Below, in pieces: positions 1 through 8,005 of a DNA stretch of 64,000 bases. The DNA comes from Clostridia bacterium. Its GTDB lineage: Bacteria; Bacillota; Clostridia; Christensenellales; Aristaeellaceae. The stretch lies in contig JAFRQX010000046.1 of the NCBI GenBank assembly GCA_017428385.1, positions 231,502-295,501 on the forward strand. Direction: 5' to 3'. The notes under the pieces were generated by a model. That model did not search any database, had not been told where the DNA came from, and saw only the letters and a program-made list of their open reading frames with translations. The stretch's first letter is position 1. Every line of letters starts with the position of its first letter. The position numbers and the translations under genes were made by a program.

Positions 1-178
1 CAATAGGATCGCCTTCCTGCCAGAAGCCAAGCTTTTTGACTTCCTCTGCCTGCCATTGTTTATGGGGATCATCCGGCAGGCCGAAGCCGCCCTCATCCAG
101 TGTTCCGGGCAGACGGATTTCTCCGGACTGCCCCGGGATGGAGCATTCCCAGATACCCGACAGATCAACGGTTCTCAT
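1..178 (-). CDS. Glycoside hydrolase family 2 (beta-galactosidase-like), N-terminal fragment
   Basis: Reading leftwards from ATG at 178 gives about 59 residues, beginning MRTVDLSGIWECSIPGQ and continuing with LPGTLDEGGFG, before the window ends. This 'DLSGxW ... LPGTLDE' opening is typical of the jelly-roll sugar-binding domain of GH2 enzymes. Those enzymes hydrolyse beta-galactosides or related beta-glycosides. A second ATG at 184 is in frame, but the GAGGT ribosome site sits about 8 bases from the ATG at 178, so that start is preferred. The gene is divergent from the deacetylase at 416. The catalytic domain lies outside the window, so the substrate cannot be called. Confidence 0.72.
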   Translation of the reverse strand, partial: MRTVDLSGIWECSIPGQSGEIRLPGTLDEGGFGLPDDPHKQWQAEEVKKLGFWQEGDPI

Positions 179-329
179 GGCCATTTACCTCAGATTTTTA
201 CTGCCCTTATCATACCCCGGACCGGCCGCTTCAGCAAGGCAATTTATCTGATATTGCTGATATCATAAGATGTTTTTGACGGCAATTCGGTATACTTCAT
301 ATGATTTGTCAGTATTTTTTTGAAAAACG

Positions 330-358
330 GGTACAAATTTGCGTTTTTCTGGTATAAT
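330..358 (+). promoter_or_regulatory. Promoter for the polysaccharide deacetylase gene (extended -10)
   Basis: A perfect TATAAT lies at 353-358, preceded by TGG (extended -10, TGn). A weak -35 (GGTACA, 330-335) lies 17 bases upstream. The ATG is 58 bases further on. Confidence 0.55.
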
Positions 359-415
359 CCTTGACAAAAGGCAATGAGACCCGGTTCTATAAGCTGATTG
401 AGGAAGTAACGTGAT

Positions 416-1777
416 ATGCAAACGAAAAAGATCCGATGGCTTTTACTGTGCATTTTGGCTTTATCTGTTTTTGTATCCGCAGCCGCAGCAGAACGGACGA
501 TCCCGGATGTGCTGAAGGTGACGCAGGAGGTCAAAAGCTACAGGGCAAAGGGCTATCGGATCGTTACCTACTCAGAACTGCAGTCCGCCAGGGAAGACGT
601 GAATGACGTGATCAATGGCAGGGTGGCGGCACTGAAAGAAGAAGCAGAAGCGATGGCACCGGAGGGACAGGATTTCAACAAGAGATGTGCCCATGCGGAT
701 ATCTATACACAGATTACCCGGACCGGTGACCGCTGGCTGAGCTTCCATGTATGCGCACAGACCTCGGCAAAGAGCAACCAGAACTGGGTGAAATGTGAAG
801 ATTATACCTACGATATGGAATCCGGCCGGCTGATCCGGCTGGGAGATATTATCCGTGAGGAGGGCTGGGAGAAACTGCTGGATGAAATCCGGAAGCAGGT
901 AGAGGAAAGCTTTCCTGAAGACAAACCAAATGAGAAAGCGCTGAACGCGATTTGCAGCCGTGAAAGCCTGACGGAGGCCGGGTTCATCGTGACTCCCGGG
1001 CATCTGGCGCTGTTTTTCCCCGCGGCAGACGTGTATCCTGCCCATGCCGAGGCGCTCCTGCGGGTGGAAATCTATGTGCCGGAGCTGCGTGAAATCCTGA
1101 CGGAAGAGGCACGGAAAGAAACAGACTGCACCGGCTACAAGCTGGTTGCACTGACCTATGACGACGGCCCCGGAAAGGGGACAACCAGGGGCGTGCTGAG
1201 TTCATCCGTCCGCCATCCCGGGCAGGTGACCTTCTTTACGACAGGACACCGCCTGGAGGGCAATGCCGAGATGCTTCATATGGAGTTTGACGCCGGTCAC
1301 AGCGTGCAAAGCCATACCTGGGCACATGCCACCAAAGGCGTGACAACGGAAAAGGTGACTGACTGGGAAACGCAGTATAACGAGGCTATGGGCAGCATCA
1401 TCGGCAGGCTCCCGATCATGATGCGTCCTCCGGGAGGAAACTGGAAGGGATACGTCAATTCAGGCACCGAGCTGGCCCAGATCCTGTGGGATACCAATTC
1501 CACGGATTCGTCCGCCGGTGAAGGAAAACAGGACATGCTGGGCTGCTGCGGCCGCGCCAGTATCGCCTGTGACGGGAGTATCGTGCTTTTCCACGATGTC
1601 AAAATCTATGCCGGGGATCTGGCGGAACGATCCATGCGGTTCTTTGAGCAGGAAAACATGCTGCTTGTGACCGTCAATGACCTGTGTGCGCTGCGCGGCG
1701 TTTCGCTGAAAGCCGGGACCGTATTGCAAAACTGCCCGCCGGAAGGAACGGAAGTAAGCATTCAGGCTCACCGGTAA
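416..1777 (+). CDS. Secreted/anchored polysaccharide deacetylase, PdaC-like (DUF3298 + NodB domains)
   Basis: A 453-residue protein with an N-terminal signal or anchor segment (about residues 6-25). Residues about 60-230 resemble the DUF3298/RsiV-type module found before the catalytic domain in B. subtilis PdaC, with 'GRLIRLGDI' and a 'LALFF' strand. The C-terminal half is a NodB-type carbohydrate esterase 4 domain. TYDDGP carries the catalytic and metal aspartates, SHTWAH gives the metal histidines, and RPPGG and IVLFHD are later motifs. All key residues appear present, so an active peptidoglycan or polysaccharide N-deacetylase acting outside the cell is expected. The start is supported by AGGAAG about 9 bases upstream. 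The last 10 bases overlap the convergent gene ending at 1768. The exact substrate is not determined. Confidence 0.85.
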   Translation: MQTKKIRWLLLCILALSVFVSAAAAERTIPDVLKVTQEVKSYRAKGYRIVTYSELQSAREDVNDVINGRVAALKEEAEAMAPEGQDFNKRCAHADIYTQITRTGDRWLSFHVCAQTSAKSNQNWVKCEDYTYDMESGRLIRLGDIIREEGWEKLLDEIRKQVEESFPEDKPNEKALNAICSRESLTEAGFIVTPGHLALFFPAADVYPAHAEALLRVEIYVPELREILTEEARKETDCTGYKLVALTYDDGPGKGTTRGVLSSSVRHPGQVTFFTTGHRLEGNAEMLHMEFDAGHSVQSHTWAHATKGVTTEKVTDWETQYNEAMGSIIGRLPIMMRPPGGNWKGYVNSGTELAQILWDTNSTDSSAGEGKQDMLGCCGRASIACDGSIVLFHDVKIYAGDLAERSMRFFEQENMLLVTVNDLCALRGVSLKAGTVLQNCPPEGTEVSIQAHR

Positions 1778-2733
1778 GCGTACATACCGTCGCTTCCGAC
1801 AATCAGGCCGCGGTACATCTCAATGGACAGGAGATGTTTTCCGCCGGGTGTTTCAAAAGAGTATATCCAGGTGCCGCCGGTGACAGAAGTGTCATCGGCT
1901 TTTTCCATGACCCTGCTGTTCATGGCGATGCAACGGACCCACTCTGCTTCTTCAGGAGAGACCTCTGCTGGCTCAGCACCTGTCTCGCAGTCTGTGAAAT
2001 ACGCTGTGATGACAGCGGTATCGAGACCGTCGCGCAGACCGTGACAGAACTTCCAGACCGGAGGCTGCTCTTCATCATTATCCGGGCCGTTTGGATAGGA
2101 GGCATGGGTGACGGAGACCAGGTTTCCGTTCTCGAAAATGCCGGAAGTGTTATAAGCATTGAAAGGGTTTTCATCCGCCTGCAGCGAATTAAGGAATTCT
2201 TCAGCGCTTAAAGGCATATCTTCTTCACCTGAAACGACGGGGGTGTACCTGAAACTGTCCGGCAGGGGAAGAAGAACCTTTGCAAAGCCCACAGACGTGA
2301 CAGGAATCCAGTCGTTGACAACGGCGATAAAAGAGCCGTCTTTTCCGGATTCAAAAACCATATAACCATCGAATGCTTCTTCGGGACAGATTTCATAAGC
2401 AGTAACGGTATCCGGAGATGCAGGATCTGTATGCGGAATGATTTCCTTTACGGTCCAGGAATGGTCATTGATCAGAACTTTGTTTCCCGGAGCGAGTGTA
2501 CGGATCTGTTTCGCATCGTAATGATCCTGCAGATACAGAACAGCAATGAAGTATCCGCCGTTACCGATCCGGTCTGTGCTCCGGAAGGAAAGCCGGAATT
2601 CGCCGTTACCCAGGTCGAGACTGTCATGATCAACCGGGATGGGGCGGATTTCCGCGGCACAGGCACAGGCGACGAAGCAGAGCGTGAGCAGCAGGACCAG
2701 CAGGATTGCGGTCAGGATCTGATTGCGTTTCAT
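1768..2733 (-). CDS. Uncharacterised secreted protein, 321 aa
   Basis: The first 26 residues form a clear signal peptide (MKRNQ, a hydrophobic run, then ACACAAE), so export is likely. The mature part is rich in acidic and aromatic residues, and I recognise no catalytic motif. Three cysteines sit near the signal cleavage site but there is no convincing lipobox. The ribosome site is GGAGGAATCCCC just upstream of the ATG. The 3' end overlaps the convergent deacetylase by 10 bases, so the two transcripts face each other with no room for a terminator. Function is unknown; a secreted or cell-surface role is inferred only from the signal peptide. Confidence 0.75.
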   Translation of the reverse strand: MKRNQILTAILLVLLLTLCFVACACAAEIRPIPVDHDSLDLGNGEFRLSFRSTDRIGNGGYFIAVLYLQDHYDAKQIRTLAPGNKVLINDHSWTVKEIIPHTDPASPDTVTAYEICPEEAFDGYMVFESGKDGSFIAVVNDWIPVTSVGFAKVLLPLPDSFRYTPVVSGEEDMPLSAEEFLNSLQADENPFNAYNTSGIFENGNLVSVTHASYPNGPDNDEEQPPVWKFCHGLRDGLDTAVITAYFTDCETGAEPAEVSPEEAEWVRCIAMNSRVMEKADDTSVTGGTWIYSFETPGGKHLLSIEMYRGLIVGSDGMYAYR

Positions 2734-2866
2734 GGGGATTCCTCCTTACGGGTCGGTGGAGATGGTTTTCAGTGCTTTCACTCTGTATGACGCATGGGAG
2801 CAGGAAAAGTTCCACAAAAAGCAGTTGAAGAACGTGTATGTTTTATGGGTAAAAGGAGGATTCAGT

Positions 2867-3397
2867 TTGATACCGGAAAATGCTTTTTTCCACGGTACGG
2901 TAATCGGCGGACTGGACACGATCCTCGCCAACGCAAAATCCCATGTTGACGGGAGCAAAGTCGCGTACTTTACGACGGACAGGGTATACGCGCTTGTCTG
3001 CTGCAGAAGCAGGCAGGAGAACTTTGTCACCATGGGACTGAGGGATGGAATCCAAACTTATTTTGAACGGTTTCCCGATCAGCTGAAGGTCCTGTATGAC
3101 GGAAAAGAAGGCTTTATTTACAGGCCTGTATCTGCGGAGACACTGAAAAACACCAGAGGTCATAGCTGGGAGAGCTCCGTGGACGTTCCGGTCGTCCTTC
3201 TGGAACATATCCACAACGTCTATGCAGAGATCCTGAAGGAGGAAGCGGCCGGGAATGTGATGATCCGCCGCTATGCCGATATTGATCCGGATGAACAGAA
3301 GGAAGTTGCCAACCGTTTCCGTGATGATCTGAACGATCCTCTTTTCGCTGAATACCGTGATTTCATCTATGAGCATTTTTCACCCTTGTGGGATTGA
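2867..3397 (+). CDS. Uncharacterised protein, TTG start (176 aa)
   Basis: The frame is open from 2723, but the only good ribosome site is AGGAGG at 2853-2858, eight bases before TTG at 2867. A TTG-initiated protein starting (M)IPENAFFHGTVIGG is therefore chosen. The N-terminus reads 'FHGT..GGLDTIL', followed by 'VAYFTTDRVYAL'. This layout is seen in small uncharacterised Firmicute proteins and is loosely like the first strands of ADP-ribosyltransferase-fold domains; that resemblance is weak. No signal peptide or membrane segment is seen. It is followed at once by a strong terminator, so it is probably a single-gene unit. Confidence 0.7.
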   Translation: MIPENAFFHGTVIGGLDTILANAKSHVDGSKVAYFTTDRVYALVCCRSRQENFVTMGLRDGIQTYFERFPDQLKVLYDGKEGFIYRPVSAETLKNTRGHSWESSVDVPVVLLEHIHNVYAEILKEEAAGNVMIRRYADIDPDEQKEVANRFRDDLNDPLFAEYRDFIYEHFSPLWD

Positions 3398-3410
3398 TCT
3401 GCGTATATGA

Positions 3411-3446
3411 AAAGCCCGATCCTCGTTGTAAAAGGATCGGGCTTTT
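3411..3446 (+). terminator. Intrinsic terminator after the 2867 gene
   Basis: AAAGCCCGATCC pairs with GGATCGGGCTTT around an 11-base loop and is followed by T5. The A-run on the left means it may also work for the convergent mgtC-type gene. Confidence 0.85.
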
Positions 3447-3489
3447 TGAACATTGCTGAAGCTGCGCATCTGTATGCGCCTGATTCCGT

Positions 3490-4200
3490 TTATACGTTCC
3501 GGGTTCTGACGGTTCTGATGTTCGGATGCTCGGACAGGATCGTAATCAAATCCTGGTATTCCGTTTTGCCGGGCATGGACAGCGTATATACGTTTGTATA
3601 AATATTCTGTCCATCCTGTGTATTTTCCGCGTGAAAATCCTGATCAAGGATTTTGACTTCCATCTGGTCAAACGTGTCCCGGATGTATTTCAGCGCTTCA
3701 TTCCGATGAATAAACTGGATTTCAAGCCGCTTGTAGGTATTCACATGTACGATCTGCTGCATCATCTTCAGCACGGCCATGACCACCAGACAGGCTACCA
3801 GCGCCATGGTGGTGAATCCGGCACCGACAGCCAGGCCCAGGCAGGCGGCGCACCACAGGGAGGCCGCGGTGGTGAGGCCGGAGATCCGACGGTCGGCAAT
3901 GATGATTGTTCCGGCACCCAGGAAACCGACGCCTGATACAATCTGTGCTGTCAGACGCCCTACGCTGACATTGATTTGAGATGCACCAAGCGCTACCACA
4001 TGGGCAATGGTCTGCTGTTCCACCAGACCGATCAGTGCGGCACCCAGGCAGACCAGCACATGCGTCCGCATGCCTGCCGGCCTATTTTTCATTTCCCGTT
4101 CGACACCGATAATGGCTCCGAAGATGACCGCGGCCACGATTCTGAGAACCATCTGCCAGAAAGAAAGCGGTTCTCCAAAAGTTACCCAGTCAAAAACCAT
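3490..4200 (-). CDS. MgtC/SapB family inner-membrane protein
   Basis: A 236-residue protein with about four N-terminal membrane segments. It shows the family signatures 'GAIIGVERE', 'RPAGMRTHVLVCLGAAL' and 'VGFLGAGTI', followed by a soluble C-terminal ACT-like domain from about residue 150. MgtC/SapB proteins are linked to magnesium homeostasis and ATP synthase control in some pathogens; in commensal Clostridia the role is not settled. The ribosome site GGAGGTAT precedes the ATG at 4200. A second, broken copy of the first third of this gene lies at 5318-5541, so the locus has been duplicated and rearranged. Confidence 0.88.
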   Translation of the reverse strand: MVFDWVTFGEPLSFWQMVLRIVAAVIFGAIIGVEREMKNRPAGMRTHVLVCLGAALIGLVEQQTIAHVVALGASQINVSVGRLTAQIVSGVGFLGAGTIIIADRRISGLTTAASLWCAACLGLAVGAGFTTMALVACLVVMAVLKMMQQIVHVNTYKRLEIQFIHRNEALKYIRDTFDQMEVKILDQDFHAENTQDGQNIYTNVYTLSMPGKTEYQDLITILSEHPNIRTVRTRNV

Positions 4201-4294
4201 ACTATACCTCCGGTTGCTTCTGTGTAAGATTAACAGACGGATTTAATTGTCTGCTCTTGATATAACATATTACCACACCGGGCTGATTTCAGGC

Positions 4295-4327
4295 AATAAA
4301 AACCCGGCTGTTTTTTGCAGCCGGGCT
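4295..4327 (-). terminator. Minus-strand terminator behind the first guaA scar
   Basis: CCCGGCTG (4303-4310) pairs with CAGCCGGG (4318-4325). Read on the minus strand it ends in a T-run. It sits just downstream of the guaA-like scar at 4350-4377, the same arrangement as behind guaA itself. Confidence 0.7.
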
Positions 4328-4349
4328 TCCTTTTTTTGCCAAAATGTGA

Positions 4350-4377
4350 TTATTCGAACCCGATGGTTGCGACGGGC
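4350..4377 (-). pseudogene. Scar of guaA 3' end (copy A)
   Basis: These 28 bases match the last codons and stop of guaA (16939-16966) with two mismatches. On the minus strand they read PVATIGFE-stop where guaA reads PVATIEFE-stop. No guaA sequence continues upstream. With the terminator that follows, this looks like the last remains of a guaA copy. See the twin at 5284-5317. Confidence 0.6.
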
Positions 4378-4419
4378 GGTTTTTATCCAAACTGTTTTAC
4401 CGTATGTCCGCCGGCCCAC

Positions 4420-4448
4420 TTGCTCTCAAGAGGGAAAAGGTTTATAGT
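4420..4448 (+). promoter_or_regulatory. Promoter for the PyrE-like gene
   Basis: TTGCTC (4420-4425), a 17-base spacer and TATAGT (4443-4448), 54 bases before the ATG at 4502. Confidence 0.6.
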
Positions 4449-4501
4449 AGATTTACAGAAATACCGTTTTACAGAATTTCATACAGGAGGAGGAACGAAT
4501 C

Positions 4502-5143
4502 ATGTCTATCCAGATTGTTGAGATTCCGAATCACCAGAACAAGGTGCGTCTGCGCGTCGCCCACGGGCATTTCGCCACAAGCCACAGCCATATCAATTAC
4601 TACATTGACCTGACCATGACCAAGCACCGGCTGTCAGAAGCCCGGATTGCCGCGGAAGAATTATGCGGCATGTACAAGAATTCCACGATCGTGGACTCCA
4701 TCCTCTGCCTGGACGGAACGGAGGTGCTGGGCGCCTGCATGGCTTCAGCACTGTCCGAGGCCGGGTTCCGGAGCATGAATGCGCACCAGACGATTTACGT
4801 TGTGACTCCGGAACATACCTCCGGAAGCCAGCTGATCTTCCGGGACAATATTGCCCCGATGATTGTGGGCAAGCATGTGCTGGTGCTGGCAGCTTCCCTG
4901 GCCACCGGCTTTACCGCCCGCTCCGCCATCGAGGCTATCAGGTATTACAGCGGTGTTCCCGCAGGTGTTGCAGCCATCTTCTCCGCGATTGATGAATGTG
5001 AAGGCTTCCCGGTCAAGAGTGTTTTCACCGTAAAGGAGAACCTCCCCGATTATGTCAGCTGCTCCTCCCACAACTGCCCGATGTGCAAGGCAGGGGAAAA
5101 GCTGACGGGACTGGTCAACAGCCACGGCGTTTCTTCCTTCTGA
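4502..5143 (+). CDS. PyrE-like phosphoribosyltransferase family protein
   Basis: 213 residues. The segment 'HVLVLAASLATGFTARSAIE' (about 123-142) has the shape of the PRPP-binding loop of type I phosphoribosyltransferases, and the general layout is like orotate phosphoribosyltransferase-related proteins of Clostridia. The usual acidic pair of the PRPP motif is replaced by 'LAAS', so catalysis is uncertain. The C-terminus carries a 'CSSHNCPMCKAG' cluster that could bind a metal. AGGAGGAGG upstream fixes the start. It has its own promoter and terminator and stands alone between two rearranged mgtC/guaA scars. A purine or pyrimidine role is inferred, not shown. Confidence 0.7.
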   Translation: MSIQIVEIPNHQNKVRLRVAHGHFATSHSHINYYIDLTMTKHRLSEARIAAEELCGMYKNSTIVDSILCLDGTEVLGACMASALSEAGFRSMNAHQTIYVVTPEHTSGSQLIFRDNIAPMIVGKHVLVLAASLATGFTARSAIEAIRYYSGVPAGVAAIFSAIDECEGFPVKSVFTVKENLPDYVSCSSHNCPMCKAGEKLTGLVNSHGVSSF

Positions 5144-5164
5144 GGACGCACTTTTTGGAAAAAC

Positions 5165-5191
5165 GTAAGCCGGGCATCATGCCCGGCTTAC
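5165..5191 (+). terminator. Terminator after the PyrE-like gene
   Basis: GTAAGCCGGGC pairs perfectly with GCCCGGCTTAC around ATCAT. The following T-run is weak (GCTGTATTT). Confidence 0.6.
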
Positions 5192-5234
5192 GCTGTATTT
5201 CAATGCCATTCGTCTTACTGACCTGCCGCAAGAT

Positions 5235-5276
5235 AAAAAATATCCCGGGGACCTTTGTAAATAAGGTCCCCGGGAT
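5235..5276 (-). terminator. Minus-strand terminator behind the second guaA scar
   Basis: ATCCCGGGGACCTT pairs with AAGGTCCCCGGGAT around a short loop, and the plus-strand A-run at 5235-5240 gives a minus-strand T-run. It resembles the terminator of guaA at 16886-16926 in layout (CCCGGG and CCTT arms). Confidence 0.7.
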
Positions 5277-5283
5277 GTTGATA

Positions 5284-5317
5284 TTATTCGAACTCGATGG
5301 TGGCGACGGGCTTTTCG
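5284..5317 (-). pseudogene. Scar of guaA 3' end (copy B), 34 bp identical to guaA
   Basis: These 34 bases are identical to 16939-16972, the codons for EKPVATIEFE and the stop of guaA. Identity ends sharply at 5317, where the sequence switches to the broken mgtC copy. It is followed on the minus strand by its own terminator. The stretch is too short to be a gene and is a rearrangement footprint. Confidence 0.7.
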
Positions 5318-5541
5318 CTGAAGAACCGAGCGCTACTACGTGGCAATAGTCTGCTGTTCCACCAGACCGATCAGTGCGGCGCCCAGGCAGACCAGCACAT
5401 GGGTCCGCATACCTGCCGGTCTGTTTTTCATTTCCCGCTCAACGTCGATAATTGCTCCGAAGATGACCGCGGCTACGATCCTGAGAACCATCTGCCAGAA
5501 AGAAAGCGGTTCTCCAAATGCTACCCAGTCAAGAACTATAC
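5318..5541 (-). pseudogene. Broken second copy of the MgtC/SapB gene (first third)
   Basis: Read on the minus strand, this is clearly homologous to the first 75 or so codons of the gene at 3490-4200. The start codon is changed from ATG to ATA; the nearby ATG at 5548 runs into TAG after two codons. A one-base loss near the end shifts the frame, and the homology stops where guaA 3' sequence begins. The upstream leader (about 5542-5620) is also recognisably shared with the intact gene. It cannot make MgtC. Confidence 0.8.
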
Positions 5542-5695
5542 CATACCTCCGTTTGTTACAATGCTATATTACGGATAGATTTATTTGTCTGTTCATATTG
5601 TAACATAATACCACGTCGGGCCGTCCCGGACAACAAGCCCCGGGACTCTTTTCGGAGAACCCGGGACTTGTGATACGGGAACCGGTATGCATTTA

Positions 5696-6727
5696 TCAGA
5701 TTCTGCGAACGCTTTCCCGCCAGATCGGGGTTGATTTTACATGGGTCCAGCTGTACGGGAAGGAGGGAATACGGATCCGGTTGAGCAGCAATTCAGCCGC
5801 AAGACGTCCGATTTCCGTACCGCAGATCTTGACCGTGGTCAACGGGGGATCGGTGAAGGCAGACTGCATTGTTCCGTCAAAACCGGTAATCATGATATCC
5901 TCCGGGATTGACAGGTCCTTTTTTTTCAGAGCCTGTATCAGTGAAATCGCCAGGTAATCGTTGGCACAGACAAAAGCATCGGGTAGAGACGGCATCTGAT
6001 TGATCCTCGACAGCAGCCAGGCGGAATCATCATAGGGTGAGGAGTCGGGTTCACAGATACAGAATCGCTTATCGTACTGAAGTCCGTTTACCATCAGCCC
6101 CTGCTGATAGCCGTACCACCGTTCCCGGAAAGAGCCGCAGTGGTTATAATCCCCGACGAATCCGATCTGCCGGGCACCTGCCCTCACAAGACGCCGGATG
6201 ACTGCCATAATTCCGGCAATGTTTTCCATAGTCACATAGTCGCACTCAATCAGCGAGGTGATTGTTTCAGCCGAACTGTCCGTCAGAACCATCGGAATGC
6301 CAAGATGACAGAGCGTGCTTACATAATCGGGATCAAAAAGCTCGATTCCGACGATCCCGGCAATCTGCTCCGGAACAAAATGAGGGGGAAGTTGCCTTTT
6401 TTCCAGCTCCTCCTGTGAAATTTCATAAATTTTCAGCGCATAGCCTTCCCGGCTGATCATATCTGTAAAAGAAGAAAGGAACAGGGTGCCAAAATGGAGC
6501 TGGCTGGGGAGGTGGCAGGTCAGCAGGGCGATATTCCCGACAGACGGGGGAGAAGCGAAGACTTTTTCCGCGGGGGACCCGTATCCCAGTTCCTTTGCTT
6601 TTTGTAAAACAAGATTCCGGGTGCTCTGGGGAACAGAACCGCGGCCATTGTAAACTTTGGAAACTGTATTTCGGGAAAGACCGCAGGCATCCGCGATGTC
6701 CTGCATAGTGATTCTTTTGGAAGGCAT
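5696..6727 (-). CDS. LacI-family repressor of the fructan/sucrose locus
   Basis: 343 residues. Residues 1-50 are a LacI-type helix-turn-helix with hinge (MQDIADACGLSRNTVSKV). The rest is a periplasmic-binding-protein-like sensor domain ending with the usual 'PPLTTVKI.GTEIGRLAAELL' pattern. It is divergent from the transporter and GH32 operon, with 298 bases between them containing three related palindromic sites. The simplest reading is a local repressor that also controls itself and responds to a fructo-oligosaccharide or sucrose-derived ligand. The ligand is inferred from the neighbours. A CCCGGG-armed hairpin at about 5638-5667 may end its transcript. Confidence 0.9.
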   Translation of the reverse strand: MPSKRITMQDIADACGLSRNTVSKVYNGRGSVPQSTRNLVLQKAKELGYGSPAEKVFASPPSVGNIALLTCHLPSQLHFGTLFLSSFTDMISREGYALKIYEISQEELEKRQLPPHFVPEQIAGIVGIELFDPDYVSTLCHLGIPMVLTDSSAETITSLIECDYVTMENIAGIMAVIRRLVRAGARQIGFVGDYNHCGSFRERWYGYQQGLMVNGLQYDKRFCICEPDSSPYDDSAWLLSRINQMPSLPDAFVCANDYLAISLIQALKKKDLSIPEDIMITGFDGTMQSAFTDPPLTTVKICGTEIGRLAAELLLNRIRIPSFPYSWTHVKSTPIWRESVRRI

Positions 6728-6770
6728 CGTTTCCGACCTTTCTGTTTTTTTGTGACATTATGCCTGTTTT

Positions 6771-6787
6771 GTTTACATATTGTAACA
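6771..6787. promoter_or_regulatory. LacI-type operator 1 (repressor-proximal)
   Basis: GTTTACATATTGTAACA matches the perfect palindrome at 6808-6824 at 14 of 17 positions. It lies 44 bases upstream of the repressor ATG, where it could serve autoregulation. Confidence 0.6.
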
Positions 6788-6807
6788 CAACGGAATGATC
6801 AAAACAA

Positions 6808-6824
6808 GTTTACATAATGTAAAC
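6808..6824. promoter_or_regulatory. LacI-type operator 2, perfect palindrome
   Basis: GTTTACATAATGTAAAC is a 17-base perfect inverted repeat with one central base, in the divergent region between the LacI gene and its target operon. Confidence 0.7.
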
Positions 6825-6911
6825 ACATCACGTCCTGGCATCGAAATAGATTGTTAAAAATGGCAATAAAACGAACATAATAAAATAAATATATACAAAC
6901 TGCACAAAATC

Positions 6912-6942
6912 AATTGACAATATGTAAATCAATGTGTAAAAT
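6912..6942 (+). promoter_or_regulatory. Operon promoter with operator-like spacer (operator 3)
   Basis: TTGACA (6914-6919), 17 bases, TAAAAT (6937-6942). The segment 6912-6929 (ATTGACAATATGTAAATC) keeps the ATGTAAA half-site and resembles operators 1 and 2 with one extra base, so repressor binding would cover the -35 and spacer. Confidence 0.65.
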
Positions 6943-7025
6943 ACAATTGAAATCCGGGAAGCCGGATAACGGATGTTACAACTGCATAAACGACGCGACA
7001 TTGCAAACTGGCGAGGAGGGGAAAA

Positions 7026-7991
7026 ATGCAAGGCGTGAAGCAACTGCCTGCCGCTTCAAAGCGGCAGAAAAACGTGACCCCCGGATACCGGCTGCGGAAT
7101 TTCAGGGAGAACTTTCCGTATCTCACGATGATTCTGCCGGCAGTTCTGGTGGTATTCCTGTTTAACTATCTTCCGATCTATGGCGTCCTGATTGCGTTCC
7201 AGGATTTTATGCCGGGAGATAAAATTCTCTCTGACACCACGATCTGGGTCGGCTTTGAAAACTTTGCGAGATTCTTCAACGATGTACAGTTCTGGCCGCT
7301 GATGAAGAACACATTCATCCTGTGTATTGTCGGATTTGTCATCGGTTTCCCGCTTCCGATCATCGTATCCCTCGCACTCAACGCGCTGAAACGGAAGAAG
7401 ACGGGAAAGGTTTTCCAGACGATCTATACCGCTCCCCATTTTATCTCGCTGGTTGTTCTGGTCGGTATGCTGCAGCTGTTCTTCGGGCGTTACGGCCTGG
7501 TGAACAACATTGCCGCAAGCCTGGGCGCGGAGCGGGTATCCTATTTCCTGGAAAGCTCCGCCTTCCGCCCGCTGTATATCCTGTCCAGCAACTGGCAGGA
7601 CTTCGGCTGGAGCGCGGTTATCTACATCGCCGCCCTGAGCAACGTGGATCCTGTACAGCATGAAGCGGCCATGATCGACGGCGCAAGCCGGTTCCAGCGG
7701 GTGCTCCATGTGGACATTCCCGCAATCATGCCGATGATCAGCGTGATGCTGATCATGTCCATCGGCGGCCTGATGGGCGTGGGTTATGAAAAGGCCCTGC
7801 TGATGCAGACCGACGGAAACCTGGCTGTCAGTGAACTGATCGCCACATACGTGTACAAACGCGGTCTGACAGGCGTTCCGGATCAGGCTTACGCAACGGC
7901 CATCGGTCTGTTCAACTCCGTGATCAACGTTGTGCTGCTGATCATTGCCAACACGACATCCAAACGGTTCTCCGAGAACTCGCTGTGGTAA
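7026..7991 (+). CDS. ABC sugar transporter permease, LplB-type
   Basis: 321 residues with about six membrane helices. The cytoplasmic coupling loop 'EAAMIDGASRFQRVLHVDIP' is the EAA motif of binding-protein-dependent permeases, and the overall type is LplB/YtcP-like oligosaccharide importers. GGAGGGG lies just before the ATG at 7026. It is the first gene of the operon after the promoter at 6912-6942, and the second permease follows after 14 bases. It is expected to form a heterodimeric channel with that protein. No ATPase gene is found in the locus, so a shared MsmK/UgpC-type ATPase encoded elsewhere is likely. Confidence 0.9.
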   Translation: MQGVKQLPAASKRQKNVTPGYRLRNFRENFPYLTMILPAVLVVFLFNYLPIYGVLIAFQDFMPGDKILSDTTIWVGFENFARFFNDVQFWPLMKNTFILCIVGFVIGFPLPIIVSLALNALKRKKTGKVFQTIYTAPHFISLVVLVGMLQLFFGRYGLVNNIAASLGAERVSYFLESSAFRPLYILSSNWQDFGWSAVIYIAALSNVDPVQHEAAMIDGASRFQRVLHVDIPAIMPMISVMLIMSIGGLMGVGYEKALLMQTDGNLAVSELIATYVYKRGLTGVPDQAYATAIGLFNSVINVVLLIIANTTSKRFSENSLW

Positions 7992-8005
7992 GGAGGGGAA
8001 CGAAG

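Noticed and set aside
361..393. TTGACA (361-366) with TATAAG (388-393) as promoter of the deacetylase gene
   Set aside because: The spacer is 21 bases; the extended -10 at 353-358 is better.
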